A stretch of DNA of 58,195 nt, from assembly GCA_026417275.1 (NCBI GenBank), contig JAOADO010000001.1:14016-72210 (forward strand), given 5' to 3'. Position 1 is the stretch's first letter. Each line of letters opens with the position of its first letter. This DNA comes from Verrucomicrobiia bacterium (GTDB taxonomy: Bacteria; Verrucomicrobiota; Verrucomicrobiae; Limisphaerales; JAKPVM01). Below, in pieces: positions 8,164-18,052 of the stretch. A program made the position numbers and the translations under genes. The notes under the pieces were generated by a model. The model worked only from the letters and a program-made list of their open reading frames with translations, was not told the DNA's origin and did no database searches.

Positions 8164-11100
8164 ATGCTGAAATACATTGTTCAACTTTCTCTTCGATATA
8201 AAAACCTGGTTGTCGCGCTGGCTTTGCTGGTAATTGTTTATGGTGTCTACAAAACATTTAGAGTAAAACTCGATGTCTTCCCCGAGTTTGCCCCGCCGCA
8301 AGTGGTGATTCAAACCGAGGCGCCAGGACTCTCCCCACTTGAAGTAGAACAACTGGTCACAACCCCGATTGAAACAGCACTTGGCGGACTCCCGGGCATG
8401 GACGCATTGCGTTCGCAATCCATTCAGGGACTCTCGGTCGTTACAATTATATTCAAAGACAATATTGATTTATTTCGGGCGCGCCAGACTGTTTCGGAAC
8501 GGCTTGTTGAAGCTACAACAAAACTCCCGCAAAGTGTTAAAGCACCACGGATGGGACCAATCCTTGGCTCAACCTGCTCGATACTCTCCATTGGTTTAAC
8601 GTCTTCCAACGTCTCATTGATGGACATCCGTTCTTATGCCGAGTGGCGCCTTCGCCCTTATTTAATGGCAATTCCCGGCGTTGCCAAAGTTGACATCTTC
8701 GGCGGCGAAGTCCAGCAACTTCAGGTGAAAATTAAACCGGAAGAACTCTTAAAATACAACCTTTCTATAAACGACATAATTAATGCCGCTCGCCAGGGTA
8801 TAGGACTAAAAGGAGCAGGCTTTATCGAAAATGACAATCAGCGCGTTATCATAAGAGCAGAGGCTCAATCCGCCACCCCTGAACAACTGGCAAAAGTCCC
8901 TGTAATTTTCACGGACGGGCGCAGATTGTTGCTCGGTGATGTTGCCGAAGTTGCTTGGGGCGCCGAACCAAAATTTGGCGATGGACTCATCAATGGCGAA
9001 AAAGGCGTCATTTTGCTCGTGGCAAGCCAATTGGGCGCAAACACACTGGAAGTCACCGAAAATGTTGAAACAGCGTTAAAATCAATTTCAGGAGAAATCG
9101 CCAGCAAAGGAATTCTACTTCACAACAGGCTGTTTCGCCCTGCAAAATTCATAGAGATTGCCCTGGATGGCATCCGCGACTCCCTATTGTTAGGTTCAAT
9201 TCTTGTTGCGATTATTCTGTTTCTGTTTTTGCTGAAATTTAGAACCGCGCTTATTTCGTTTATCGCCATACCATTGTCCCTGCTTGCGGCTGTCATTGTA
9301 CTGGAATTTTTTGGAGTAACAATCAACACATTCACCCTCGGCGGATTTGCTATCGCCATCGGCGTTGTGGTTGATGATGCGATTATTGACCTTGAAAACA
9401 TAATAAGGAGACTTCGAGAAAATCAAAATCTTTCTGCTCCTCGCCCGTGGTTCGACGTTATTGTGGACGCTTCACTGGAAGTAAGACATGCAATCGTTTT
9501 CGCCACATTCATAGTAGCAATCGTTTTCCTTCCAGTTCTTTCAATGAGCGGAATTCAGGGCAAATTATTTGCGCCGCTGGCGGTCGCGTTTATTCTCGCA
9601 ACAATTGCTTCGCTCGTTGTAGCTTTAACGGTAACGCCTGCCTTGTGTTACATGCTACTGCATGGCTCAAAAGTTCTTGCCGAACCTTTCTACATTCGCT
9701 GGGTAAAAGCAATCCATAGCGGAATTTTAAAATCCCTGATGCCATATAAATGGACGCTCGCATTTTTTATGATTCTTGTCACAGGTGCGGCGTTGTTCAC
9801 AACACGCTTTTTTGAGGGCGAATTTCTTCCAGAATTTCGCGAGGGACATTACTTCATCCACATGTCCGCTGTGCCAGGCACTTCACTCGAGGAGTCTTTA
9901 AGACTTGGAAAACTTGTGGCGGAAGATTTGAAAAAGATCCCCAAAATTCGCTCTGTATCTCAGCAAGCCGGCAGAGCAGAGTTGGGTGAAGACCCGTGGG
10001 GACCGCATTATAGCGAAATCCACGTTGATATTGAACGTTGCGATGGCGAAGAAGAAGAACAGGTCGTGCTTAAAATGAGAGAAGTTCTCTCAAAATATCC
10101 AGGAGTTTCATTTAAAATAATGCCGTTTTTAGTGGAACGCATGGAAGAAACTCTCTCCGGAGCCACAGCCGAGTTTGTTGTAAAAGTGTTTGGCGACGAC
10201 CTTGATGAAATAGAGAAAAAAGGCGAAGAAATTGAAGATGTTTTGTCGCAAATTCCCGGCGCTGTTGACGTCCAGAGAGAAATTAGCGGGGCTATTCCGG
10301 AAATACTGATTAAACTTATTCCAGAAAAACTCGCTTACTGGAATTTTACGCCAGCAGAAGTTCTTGATGCAATCAGCGCATGCTTCGAGGGCGCCGAGGT
10401 CGGTCAAATTTATCATCAAACAAGAATTATAGATGTTTCGGTTATCCTGCGCGAATCTGAACGGCGGCATCCAGAGACAATAAAAAACCTTATGCTCAAA
10501 AACAGTGCGGGTATTGCTGTGCCGTTATACGAACTGGCGGAAGTTAAACTGGTCTCAGACCGCCATACAATCAGCCATGAAGGCGGTCGACGACTCATCC
10601 AGATTACATCAAACGTGCAGGGCAGAGACATTGTATCCTTCTCAAAAGAAGCAAAGAAAAAAGTGTCGGAATTATCGAAGAATTCAGAAAATCTTCACAT
10701 TGTGTTTGCCGGTTCTGCGGAGGCTCGCGCTCAAACCAAACGCGACCTTGCTATTCATTCAACAATGGCTGGCGCGTTTATTCTTCTCCTGCTATCAGCC
10801 GTTTTTAAAAACTGGCGAAACCTTGCGCTTGTGGTTATAAACCTGCCGTTTGCCCTTATTGGTGGTGTTCTGGCGGTATTTGCCACAGGCGGGACACTCT
10901 CAATCGGTACTCTGGTCGGCTTTGTTACGCTATTTGGGCTCTCAACACGCAACACAATTATGCTCATCTCTCACTTTGAACACATTGTCAAAAAAGAAAA
11001 CTTTTCGTGGAACAATGAAGCGGTTATAAAAGGCGCAACAGAACGGCTCGTGCCAGTAACAATGACGGCGTTGGTAACGGGGCTTGGTCTTTTGCCTCTT

Positions 11101-11238
11101 GCCCTTGGTGCCGGCGAAGCAGGTAAAGAAATCGAAGGACCAATGGCAATCGTAATCCTTGGCGGACTTTTAACCTCCACGATTTTAACCCTCGTCGTCC
11201 TGCCCGTTTTTGCCCGTCATTTTGGAAAATTTAATTGA
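8164..11238 (+). CDS. RND efflux pump, heavy-metal-efflux (CusA/CzcA) family
   Basis: This 1024-residue inner-membrane proton antiporter has the usual 12-helix, two-half RND design: a short N-terminal helix, a large periplasmic loop with SPLEVEQLVT and GLSVVTIIF, helices 2-6, a second periplasmic loop from about residue 540, and helices 7-12 (GTLVGFVTLFGLSTRNTIMLI). Size and start (LRYKNLVVALALLV, DVFPEFAPPQVVIQTEAPG) place it in the HME branch. Helix 4 reads GVVVDDAIIDLENI (residues 400-413), where CzcA has D-F-G...D-G-A and CusA has D-A-A, so the proton-relay residues differ. The substrate may be a monovalent or divalent metal or something else. It forms an operon with the two preceding genes. 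Confidence 0.9.
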   Translation: MLKYIVQLSLRYKNLVVALALLVIVYGVYKTFRVKLDVFPEFAPPQVVIQTEAPGLSPLEVEQLVTTPIETALGGLPGMDALRSQSIQGLSVVTIIFKDNIDLFRARQTVSERLVEATTKLPQSVKAPRMGPILGSTCSILSIGLTSSNVSLMDIRSYAEWRLRPYLMAIPGVAKVDIFGGEVQQLQVKIKPEELLKYNLSINDIINAARQGIGLKGAGFIENDNQRVIIRAEAQSATPEQLAKVPVIFTDGRRLLLGDVAEVAWGAEPKFGDGLINGEKGVILLVASQLGANTLEVTENVETALKSISGEIASKGILLHNRLFRPAKFIEIALDGIRDSLLLGSILVAIILFLFLLKFRTALISFIAIPLSLLAAVIVLEFFGVTINTFTLGGFAIAIGVVVDDAIIDLENIIRRLRENQNLSAPRPWFDVIVDASLEVRHAIVFATFIVAIVFLPVLSMSGIQGKLFAPLAVAFILATIASLVVALTVTPALCYMLLHGSKVLAEPFYIRWVKAIHSGILKSLMPYKWTLAFFMILVTGAALFTTRFFEGEFLPEFREGHYFIHMSAVPGTSLEESLRLGKLVAEDLKKIPKIRSVSQQAGRAELGEDPWGPHYSEIHVDIERCDGEEEEQVVLKMREVLSKYPGVSFKIMPFLVERMEETLSGATAEFVVKVFGDDLDEIEKKGEEIEDVLSQIPGAVDVQREISGAIPEILIKLIPEKLAYWNFTPAEVLDAISACFEGAEVGQIYHQTRIIDVSVILRESERRHPETIKNLMLKNSAGIAVPLYELAEVKLVSDRHTISHEGGRRLIQITSNVQGRDIVSFSKEAKKKVSELSKNSENLHIVFAGSAEARAQTKRDLAIHSTMAGAFILLLLSAVFKNWRNLALVVINLPFALIGGVLAVFATGGTLSIGTLVGFVTLFGLSTRNTIMLISHFEHIVKKENFSWNNEAVIKGATERLVPVTMTALVTGLGLLPLALGAGEAGKEIEGPMAIVILGGLLTSTILTLVVLPVFARHFGKFN

Positions 11239-11282
11239 TTAAAATCCATTCAATCCTGTAAGTTTAAACAAGACATTGATAA

Positions 11283-12332
11283 ATGAAAAAGAAAGCATAC
11301 GCAGAAGCCGGAGTTGACATTGATTTAGCAAACAAGGCAAAGTCTAAACTGCCTGAACTGCTTGCTATTACCAGACGCAAAGGCGTCCTTGGAAAGGTGG
11401 GCGGTTTTGGCGGTCTGTTTGAACTCGATTTAAATAAATATGAAAACCCTGTCTTAGTCTCAAGCGTGGATGGTGTCGGGACAAAACTAAAAATCGCATT
11501 TGCGATGAATCGCCACGACACGGTGGGACAGGACCTTGTAAACCACTGCGTCAACGACATCGCTGTTCTTGGTGCCGAACCACTGTTTTTCCTCGATTAC
11601 ATTGGCACGGGCAAACTCGAAGAGGGCGTTTTCCAGAACATCATAAAAGGTCTCGCCATGGCATGCTCAGAAAATAACTGCGCACTCATTGGCGGTGAAA
11701 CCGCGCAAATGCCGGGCTTCTACCAGGAAGGCGAATACGATATCTCTGGAACAATCGTGGGCGTTGTCGAAAAAACAAAAATCCTCTCTGGCAAAACTAT
11801 TAAACCTGGCGACGCCATCATCGGTATCGCATCCACTGGACTTCATACAAATGGATACTCCCTTGCACGAAAAATATTCTTTGACCAGATGCGGTTAAAA
11901 CCAGAAAGCAAAATACCAGAACTTGAAAACACAGTTGGCGAAGAATTACTGAAAATTCACGTCAGTTACCTGGACGCAATTCAAAAACTCATTCGCAAGT
12001 TTAACAAAGAAGACAACAATGTAATCAAAGCCTTTGCCCACATCACCGGCGGCGGCTTCATAGACAACATACCGCGCGTGATTCCCAAAAACTGCAATGC
12101 GCTGATTAGAAAAAACACGTGGGAAGTTTTACCAATATTCAAAGCCCTGCAAAAATACGGCAACATCGAGGATGCCGAAATATATCAAGTCTTCAACATG
12201 GGCATTGGAATGACTGCAATTGTCTCTGCAGACAAAGCCGATTCCGTCTTAAAATTAATCAAATCAACAAATCACAAAGCGTGGATAATCGGAGAAATTA
12301 TTAAAGGCAAAGGCGAAACTGTTGTTCAATAA
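11283..12332 (+). CDS. purM: Phosphoribosylformylglycinamidine cyclo-ligase (AIR synthetase)
   Basis: This 349-residue enzyme carries out step five of purine synthesis, the ATP-dependent closure of FGAM to AIR. It begins YAEAGVDIDLANKAK and has the diagnostic SSVDGVGTKLKIA loop, HCVNDIAVLGAEPLFFLDY, and CALIGGETAQMPGFY. These are the PurM-superfamily ATP and substrate elements in the usual order. Length is normal. It lies 44 bases after the efflux pump gene on the same strand without an obvious terminator between them, but no functional link is implied. The start at 11283 fits the family N-terminus, and there is no Shine-Dalgarno sequence. Confidence 0.97.
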   Translation: MKKKAYAEAGVDIDLANKAKSKLPELLAITRRKGVLGKVGGFGGLFELDLNKYENPVLVSSVDGVGTKLKIAFAMNRHDTVGQDLVNHCVNDIAVLGAEPLFFLDYIGTGKLEEGVFQNIIKGLAMACSENNCALIGGETAQMPGFYQEGEYDISGTIVGVVEKTKILSGKTIKPGDAIIGIASTGLHTNGYSLARKIFFDQMRLKPESKIPELENTVGEELLKIHVSYLDAIQKLIRKFNKEDNNVIKAFAHITGGGFIDNIPRVIPKNCNALIRKNTWEVLPIFKALQKYGNIEDAEIYQVFNMGIGMTAIVSADKADSVLKLIKSTNHKAWIIGEIIKGKGETVVQ

Positions 12333-12421
12333 AATAATATTTTGCGCCGTCACCTTTTGCCAATAATTTAAGCAATCTTTATTCAATTGACATTTTCTTC
12401 TGGGAGTTAATCCTAAATGGT

Positions 12422-13282
12422 ATGAAATTATCCCGAAGAAAATGGTTTGAACGTGTTGGAATTGGCGCGTCGGCTGTAGCTTTTTCGAGCGCAGTTTCGC
12501 CGTTGTTCTCGGCTTCAAATTCGCGGAGATTCAAAATCGGAGCATGTGAGTGGTCGTTAAGAAAAGGCGACCCATCCTGTTTCGATGTTGCAAAGGAAAT
12601 CGGGCTGGACGGCGTCCAGGTTGACCTTGGGCACCCTGGCAATGGACTTCACCTCCGAAAAACAGATGTCCAGAAAGCCTACATTGAAGCGTCGAAAAAA
12701 ACCGGCGTTGAAATAGCCTCGCTTGCCATGGCGGTATTGAATAACATCCCCCTGAAAAGCGAACCATGCTCTGCGCTCTGGGTTCTGGACGCCATTGAAT
12801 CCGCAAAAGCGCTGAATGTGAAAGTCATTTTAATCGCACAATTTGGCAACGGCGAACTTAAAGACGATAAAAAAGGAATAGAACGCACCGTGGCGGTTCT
12901 AAAAGAACTTGCCCCACGCGCAGAAAAATCTGGTATCATACTTGGCATTGAGAATTATTTAAGCGCCGAGGAAAACCTCGACATCATCAACCGCGTCGGC
13001 TCAAAGGCAGTTCAGGTATATTACGATGTCGGCAACTCCACCGACAAAGGCTACGATATTTACAAAGAAATCCGCATGTTGAAGGGACAAATTTGCGAAA
13101 TCCACTTTAAAGACGGCGGTTTCATGCTCGGCAAAGGACGGATTGATTTTAAACGGGTTCGCGAAGCGCTGGACGAAATTGAATACAGCGGTTGGACACA
13201 ATTAGAATGCGCCGCACCAAAATCACTTGTCCCTGACTACCGCGAACAACTTGCCTTTGTTCGCTCAATTTTCGGAAGTTAA
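12422..13282 (+). CDS. Tat-exported sugar phosphate isomerase/epimerase-like TIM-barrel protein
   Basis: This 286-residue protein carries an N-terminal twin-arginine signal (LSRRKWFERVG followed by a hydrophobic stretch to about residue 33), so it should be exported folded. The mature part is an AP-endonuclease-2-type TIM barrel (xylose-isomerase-like). Visible elements are GACEWSLRKGD, GLDGVQVDLGHPG, the IENYL strand with its metal-ligand Glu at about 180, YYDVGNS, and EIHFKDG with its His. Such exported isomerase-like proteins are abundant in Verrucomicrobia and Planctomycetes. The substrate is unknown and is presumably a sugar or sugar acid in the periplasm. Confidence 0.85.
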   Translation: MKLSRRKWFERVGIGASAVAFSSAVSPLFSASNSRRFKIGACEWSLRKGDPSCFDVAKEIGLDGVQVDLGHPGNGLHLRKTDVQKAYIEASKKTGVEIASLAMAVLNNIPLKSEPCSALWVLDAIESAKALNVKVILIAQFGNGELKDDKKGIERTVAVLKELAPRAEKSGIILGIENYLSAEENLDIINRVGSKAVQVYYDVGNSTDKGYDIYKEIRMLKGQICEIHFKDGGFMLGKGRIDFKRVREALDEIEYSGWTQLECAAPKSLVPDYREQLAFVRSIFGS

Positions 13283-13440
13283 AGCAAAATTTGTATGATA
13301 GGATAGAGGACCTTTTAAAGAAAAAAACAACGCGAGATGGACATCCTTACGTTCGTCCGTAAAATGGATTTATCCATACACAAAACCCGCACACAGAATT
13401 AATCAAACTGAAGACTCATCCACTACAGATACGCAAAACG

Positions 13441-13470
13441 CCATTATTTATAATAATGGTTAAAATTTTT
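13441..13470 (+). terminator. A+T-rich hairpin, possible terminator of the TIM-barrel gene
   Basis: CCATTATT (13441-13448) and AATAATGG (13452-13459) pair perfectly around a three-base loop, followed by a T-rich run to about 13470. The stem is weak, and it lies 160 bases after the stop. Confidence 0.35.
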
Positions 13471-13490
13471 TATCCACACAGTAATAAAAT

Positions 13491-13516
13491 AAAAAAGCGG
13501 AGGACATCGCCTCCGC
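13491..13516 (-). terminator. Intrinsic terminator of rplU-rpmA
   Basis: GCGGAGG (13497-13503) and CCTCCGC (13510-13516) form a stem with a six-base loop. Read on the minus strand it is followed by six U residues (the A-run at 13491-13496), 27 bases past the rpmA stop. Confidence 0.88.
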
Positions 13517-13543
13517 CATTTTATCGAATATTTTTAAATTGTG

Positions 13544-13816
13544 TTAATTGGACTGCGGATTGGTTGTAATTTGCTCGGGAACAACATTTACCCGCCGCCC
13601 GTCCTTATCGAAAGTCACTTTGCCGTCAACCAAGGCGAAAAGTGTCCAATCGCGTCCTGTCCCAACATTCTTGCCAGCAACAAACTTGCTACCGCACTGG
13701 CGAACAATAATGCTACCTGCAGTAACAAACTCACCGCCGAAAGCCTTTACGCCGCGACGTTGACTATTACTATCGCGCCCGTTTCTTGTGCTACCTTGAC
13801 CTTTTTTATGCGCCAT
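13544..13816 (-). CDS. rpmA: 50S ribosomal protein bL27
   Basis: This 90-residue ribosomal protein has an N-terminal tail ([23 protein letters not shown]) that reaches towards the peptidyl-transferase centre. It begins MAHKKG directly, so no processing as in Firmicutes bL27 is expected. The middle reads GSIIVRQ and [19 protein letters not shown], both diagnostic. The C-terminus carries a short Asn/Gln-rich tail (TTNPQSN). It follows rplU by 21 bases, the standard order, and is closed by an intrinsic terminator. Confidence 0.97.
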   Translation of the reverse strand: MAHKKGQGSTRNGRDSNSQRRGVKAFGGEFVTAGSIIVRQCGSKFVAGKNVGTGRDWTLFALVDGKVTFDKDGRRVNVVPEQITTNPQSN

Positions 13817-13837
13817 AAGCCTGAATTAAATTTTCGT

Positions 13838-14149
13838 TTAAGCTTTAATTTCTTCTATCTGGACAACAGTTAAACGTTGGCGATGACCAACCTTGCGATG
13901 ATATCCTTCGCGCCGACGCATCTTCCAGGCAATCAGTTTTTCGCCCTTCTTTTGCTCGAGCACTTTGCCTACAACTTTTGCGTTCGGCACTGTCGGGTTG
14001 CCCACCACAACGTTGCCTTCTTTGTTCACAAGCAAAACTTTATCAAAATCCACAACACTGCCGGCTTCGACCTCGAGTTTTTCGATTTCGATTTTATCGC
14101 CGGTTTTTACCTTATATTGTTTGCTTCCGGTTTCTATAACAGCGTACAT
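13838..14149 (-). CDS. rplU: 50S ribosomal protein bL21
   Basis: This 103-residue protein of the large ribosomal subunit binds 23S rRNA. It starts MYAVIETGSKQYKV and ends with the basic RRREGYHRKVGHRQ segment and TVVQIEEI, as in all bL21 proteins. It is the first gene of a two-gene ribosomal-protein operon with rpmA and has one of the best sigma70-type promoters in the window. A short AAGG lies just before the start codon and may serve as a weak ribosome-binding site. Confidence 0.97.
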   Translation of the reverse strand: MYAVIETGSKQYKVKTGDKIEIEKLEVEAGSVVDFDKVLLVNKEGNVVVGNPTVPNAKVVGKVLEQKKGEKLIAWKMRRREGYHRKVGHRQRLTVVQIEEIKA

Positions 14150-14175
14150 AACCTTAATTCATTTAAGAGCCAAAG

Positions 14176-14204
14176 AATAAACCAATATTTAACCTTTTTG
14201 TCAA
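14176..14204 (-). promoter_or_regulatory. Promoter of rplU-rpmA
   Basis: On the minus strand TTGACA (14204-14199), 17 bases, TTTATT (14181-14176). The -35 is a perfect consensus. Transcription should start near 14169, about 20 bases before the rplU start. Confidence 0.72.
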
Positions 14205-14267
14205 TAACTTTTTTAAAATAACTCAAATTTTTGACTTTTCAAATTGTTTTTTTGTAGCCGATAAACT

Positions 14268-17200
14268 TTATTCTGAATCTCCATTTCCGTTTTTCCCATT
14301 TTTAATAAACCATGGTTTATTTTTATACTCGCTTAAGTCTTTGTCAACCTTTGCATAATAAGAATCCTTGCCAAATAAGGATTCTACCGCCTTCTGCAAT
14401 TGAATAGATGGTGTTACAAAAAATGTTTCATGCGTTTCTATATATACCAGGCAGTTTTTGCTATGAACAATGCATAGCAGAACCGGGCATTCCCCGTGAT
14501 GCTCTAAAAAGATGCTTTTTAGTTTTTCCAGACTCTCACCGCAGATTTCATCTTCATAAATCCTTATGTGGACTTCTTTTGTGAATTTAATTGGAGCCTG
14601 TTCCAGAGGTAAAATTTCCCTGGCAAAGATTTTTGGTTTGTCTTCAGAAAGGGAAATTTCTCCTATTGCAATTACAGTTTTATTGGTTTCAAGGTGCGGT
14701 CTGGCTTTTTCAAAGGCATCATTGGAAACTATAACGATAAAGGAGCCAGTCAAATCTTCGATTGTGGCTGTGGCATAGGGTTTATTGTTCTTTTTAGAAA
14801 TGCCCGACTTTGCAGTTGTAACAATTCCCCCGCACCTTACCACCGTTCGTTCCGGGAGTTGGCTCAATTGGTTTGCCGTATATGTGCAATATTTTGAAAG
14901 AAGGTCTTTCGAAGCCCCTAAAGGATGTCCTGAAACATAAAATCCAAGCAATTCCTTTTCATGCGCGAGGAGTTCGTGCTCAGGCAGTTCGGATAATTCT
15001 TCGAATATTTCGTTTGTCTTTGTGTTGCTGGATAAATCGAACAAGAGATTTTGCCCGCGGGCTTTATCTGCGGCAATACTTGCTCCGCGCGCCAAAACAC
15101 GGTCAATAGCCGCCAGCATACTTGCTCGGGTTTTTCCAAAACAATCGCATGCGCCAGATTTAATAAGCGCTTCAAGCGTTTTTCTATTAACGCAACGGGT
15201 GTCCACCCTTTCACATAAATCCAGCAAGGATTTAAATTTTCCTCCTTTTTGACGTGCCTCGATTATGGCATGGACTGCGGCTTCGCCTATGCCTTTTATA
15301 GCCAGAAGACCGAACCTGATAGATTTTCCGTCCGACGTCGGGGCAAACATTGCTTCACTCTCATTTATATCCGGGGGCAAAACATTTATCCCGTAATGCT
15401 CCGCTTCATCCACAAAGACTGCCACTTTATCGGTGTCGTTCATGTCGTTTGTGAGCATTGCAGAGAGAAATTCCACAGTGAAATTCGCTTTTAAATATGC
15501 AGTTTGATAAGCAACGATTGCGTAAGCGGCGGCATGGGACTTGTTGAATCCATAGCCAGCAAATTTCTCGAGAATATTGAAAATTTCGTTGGCTTTGTCC
15601 TCGGATATCTTATTGACCTTATGGCACCCTTCGACAAATTTCTGCCGTTGTTTTGCCATTTCTTCCGGTTTCTTTTTGCCCATGGCGCGACGCAGAACGT
15701 CTGCACCACCGAGCGTATAGCCAGCAAGAATCTGCGCCGCTTGCATGACCTGTTCCTGATAGATTAAAACGCCGTATGTCTCCTTTGAGATACTTTCCAG
15801 AAGCGGATGAACATATTCTATCGGCGCTTTGCCATGCCGTCTTTTAATAAAGTCATCGAGGAGGTCCATTGGACCCGGACGATACAACGCCACAAGTGCT
15901 GTGATGTGCTCGATTGATTTTATCTGGAATCTGCGGCACAAATCGCGCATGCCGCTGGATTCAAGCTGGAACACGCCTATTGTTTCGCCGCGGTTTAAGA
16001 GTTCATAAGTTTTTGCATCATCGAGCGGAATCTGATCAATCTTAACATCAATTCCGCGCGTTTTCTTAATCATCTGGCACGTATTGCGAATAACAGTCAG
16101 GGTTTTTAGCCCTAAAAAGTCCATTTTGAGCAAGCCCAAATCGCCTACAGGTCCCATTGCATACTGTGTTACAACAGAACCATCTTCGTCTTGTTTGAGC
16201 GGAATTAAGTTTACAAGCGATTCAGGACCAATCACCACTCCTGCGGCATGAACAGATGCGTTTCTCGTTAAATCCTCGAGAATGCGGGCAGTATCAATAA
16301 GTTCATGAATAGTATCTTTGCTGTTATATAAATTTTTTAAATCCGCTGATTTCTCGAGGGCTTTTGAAAGATTTACATTCGCCTCGCTCGGAATCATTTT
16401 CGCCAAACGGTCGCATTCGTCATAAGAAAGCCCCATCACCCTGCCAACATCGCGAATCGCCATTTTGGCGCCCATTGTGCCAAAAGTTATAATCTGCGCT
16501 ACGCAATCCCGTCCATATTTGTTTCGCACATATTCAATAACATCGTTTCTTCGGTCATCCGCAAAGTCTATGTCGATATCTGGCGGGCTTATGCGTTCAG
16601 GATTTAAAAAACGCTCAAACAGAAGATTGTATTTAATTGGGTCAACATTGGAAATCTCCAGCAGATAAGTAACCAGAGAGCCAGCGGCTGAACCACGCGC
16701 CACGCATGAAACGCCAAGATTTCTGCCATAATGCACAAAATCGCTCACAATAAGGAAGTAACTGATAAACCCCGTTTTATGTATAATTTTTAATTCATGT
16801 TCAAGTCTTTGAAGTAGCAGATTTATGGCGTCGGCAACAGGTTTTGAGTTTATATCAGAAAAATTAATGTCCTTGGATGGTTGAATTTGCAATGTCGGAA
16901 GTTTGCGGGCATCTTCAATGGCAACTGGAATAAATCTCCCGTTTTCTACGCGGGTTTTGAGTCCATATCTTTTTTCCATCCCTTCTGCCACCAATTTATA
17001 GAGATATTCTTCATTTGTGTATGGGGCAGGGGCTTTGAAAGCGGGATAATGTAGTTTGCCGAACTCAAATTCAAGTGCACACATGTCGGCAACGAGCATT
17101 GTGTTGGTAATTGCCTCTGGAATTTCGGAGAAAATCTGTCTCATTTCTTCTTCCGAACGCAGGTGATACTGCCCTGGCGCGTAACTTAAACTCAATCGGT

Positions 17201-17912
17201 TCGGGTCATGAATTGTAGTTTGAGTCCCTATGCAGACCAGACAATCGTGCGCGTGGGCATGTTCTTTTTCAATGTAGTGAACATCGTTTGTTGCAACCAA
17301 TTTTAAACCAAACTCCCGTGCATATTGAATGAGTTGACGATTCACTTTTGCGTCTTCTTCACTGCCGTGATTCTGAACTTCAAGGTAAAAATTGTCGGCT
17401 CCGAAATTTTGCTTGAACCAATCAATGGTGTCCTTTGCCTGTTTGTATTGCCCGTTCAGAATTAACGTGGGAATTTCGCCGGCAAGACACCCGGAAAGTA
17501 GAATAAGCCCCTCCTTGTGCTGGAGCAGTAATTCTTTGTCTATTCGTGGCTTGTAATAGTAACCTTCAAAGAAAGATTTTGTGGACAACTTGATTAGATT
17601 TTTATAACCAATTTCATCCCTTGCAAGTACGACCAGGTGGTGATAAACATCCCGTCCGCCAGAAGTGGTCTTTTTTTCAAACCGACTCCCCGGAGCCACA
17701 TACATTTCGCATCCGATGATGGGTTTAATACCCTTGTCCATCGCCGCCTTGTAAAAATCAATGGCACCGTAGAGAACGCCGTGGTCGGTTATCGCCATTG
17801 CCTTGAATCGCAGGTCATGCCCTTTTGCGACTAATTTATCTAACCGACAAGCGCCATCTAACAGCGAATACTCCGTATGCAGATGTAAATGGACAAAGTC
17901 CGAAAACTTCAT
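14268..17912 (-). CDS. dnaE: DNA polymerase III subunit alpha
   Basis: This 1214-residue catalytic subunit of the replicative polymerase belongs to the DnaE1 type. The N-terminal PHP domain begins FVHLHLHTEYSLLDG with AITDHG following. The palm contains PDIDIDFAD, with the catalytic Asp pair around residues 445-449. The fingers include GYGFNKSHAAAYA. The C-terminal part has tandem helix-hairpin-helix (LLAIKGIGEAAV) and an OB fold (VVRCGGIVTTAKS) with the usual end domain. PHP metal ligands seem intact, so the domain may keep proofreading-like or structural activity. The start at 17912 fits the family (MKFSDFVHLH), and there is no Shine-Dalgarno sequence. Confidence 0.97.
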   Translation of the reverse strand: MKFSDFVHLHLHTEYSLLDGACRLDKLVAKGHDLRFKAMAITDHGVLYGAIDFYKAAMDKGIKPIIGCEMYVAPGSRFEKKTTSGGRDVYHHLVVLARDEIGYKNLIKLSTKSFFEGYYYKPRIDKELLLQHKEGLILLSGCLAGEIPTLILNGQYKQAKDTIDWFKQNFGADNFYLEVQNHGSEEDAKVNRQLIQYAREFGLKLVATNDVHYIEKEHAHAHDCLVCIGTQTTIHDPNRLSLSYAPGQYHLRSEEEMRQIFSEIPEAITNTMLVADMCALEFEFGKLHYPAFKAPAPYTNEEYLYKLVAEGMEKRYGLKTRVENGRFIPVAIEDARKLPTLQIQPSKDINFSDINSKPVADAINLLLQRLEHELKIIHKTGFISYFLIVSDFVHYGRNLGVSCVARGSAAGSLVTYLLEISNVDPIKYNLLFERFLNPERISPPDIDIDFADDRRNDVIEYVRNKYGRDCVAQIITFGTMGAKMAIRDVGRVMGLSYDECDRLAKMIPSEANVNLSKALEKSADLKNLYNSKDTIHELIDTARILEDLTRNASVHAAGVVIGPESLVNLIPLKQDEDGSVVTQYAMGPVGDLGLLKMDFLGLKTLTVIRNTCQMIKKTRGIDVKIDQIPLDDAKTYELLNRGETIGVFQLESSGMRDLCRRFQIKSIEHITALVALYRPGPMDLLDDFIKRRHGKAPIEYVHPLLESISKETYGVLIYQEQVMQAAQILAGYTLGGADVLRRAMGKKKPEEMAKQRQKFVEGCHKVNKISEDKANEIFNILEKFAGYGFNKSHAAAYAIVAYQTAYLKANFTVEFLSAMLTNDMNDTDKVAVFVDEAEHYGINVLPPDINESEAMFAPTSDGKSIRFGLLAIKGIGEAAVHAIIEARQKGGKFKSLLDLCERVDTRCVNRKTLEALIKSGACDCFGKTRASMLAAIDRVLARGASIAADKARGQNLLFDLSSNTKTNEIFEELSELPEHELLAHEKELLGFYVSGHPLGASKDLLSKYCTYTANQLSQLPERTVVRCGGIVTTAKSGISKKNNKPYATATIEDLTGSFIVIVSNDAFEKARPHLETNKTVIAIGEISLSEDKPKIFAREILPLEQAPIKFTKEVHIRIYEDEICGESLEKLKSIFLEHHGECPVLLCIVHSKNCLVYIETHETFFVTPSIQLQKAVESLFGKDSYYAKVDKDLSEYKNKPWFIKNGKNGNGDSE

Positions 17913-18052
17913 GACAAAATAATGAATCCGAATTTTTTAATGTCCAGATTGAATAATCACTAAATACCAAAATTATAGTTTTTAGTTTAAATTACCTTCT
18001 GGAAATGTCATCTCAAAAATACGTTCGTCTCTGAACATTCGAAAAATCTGTC

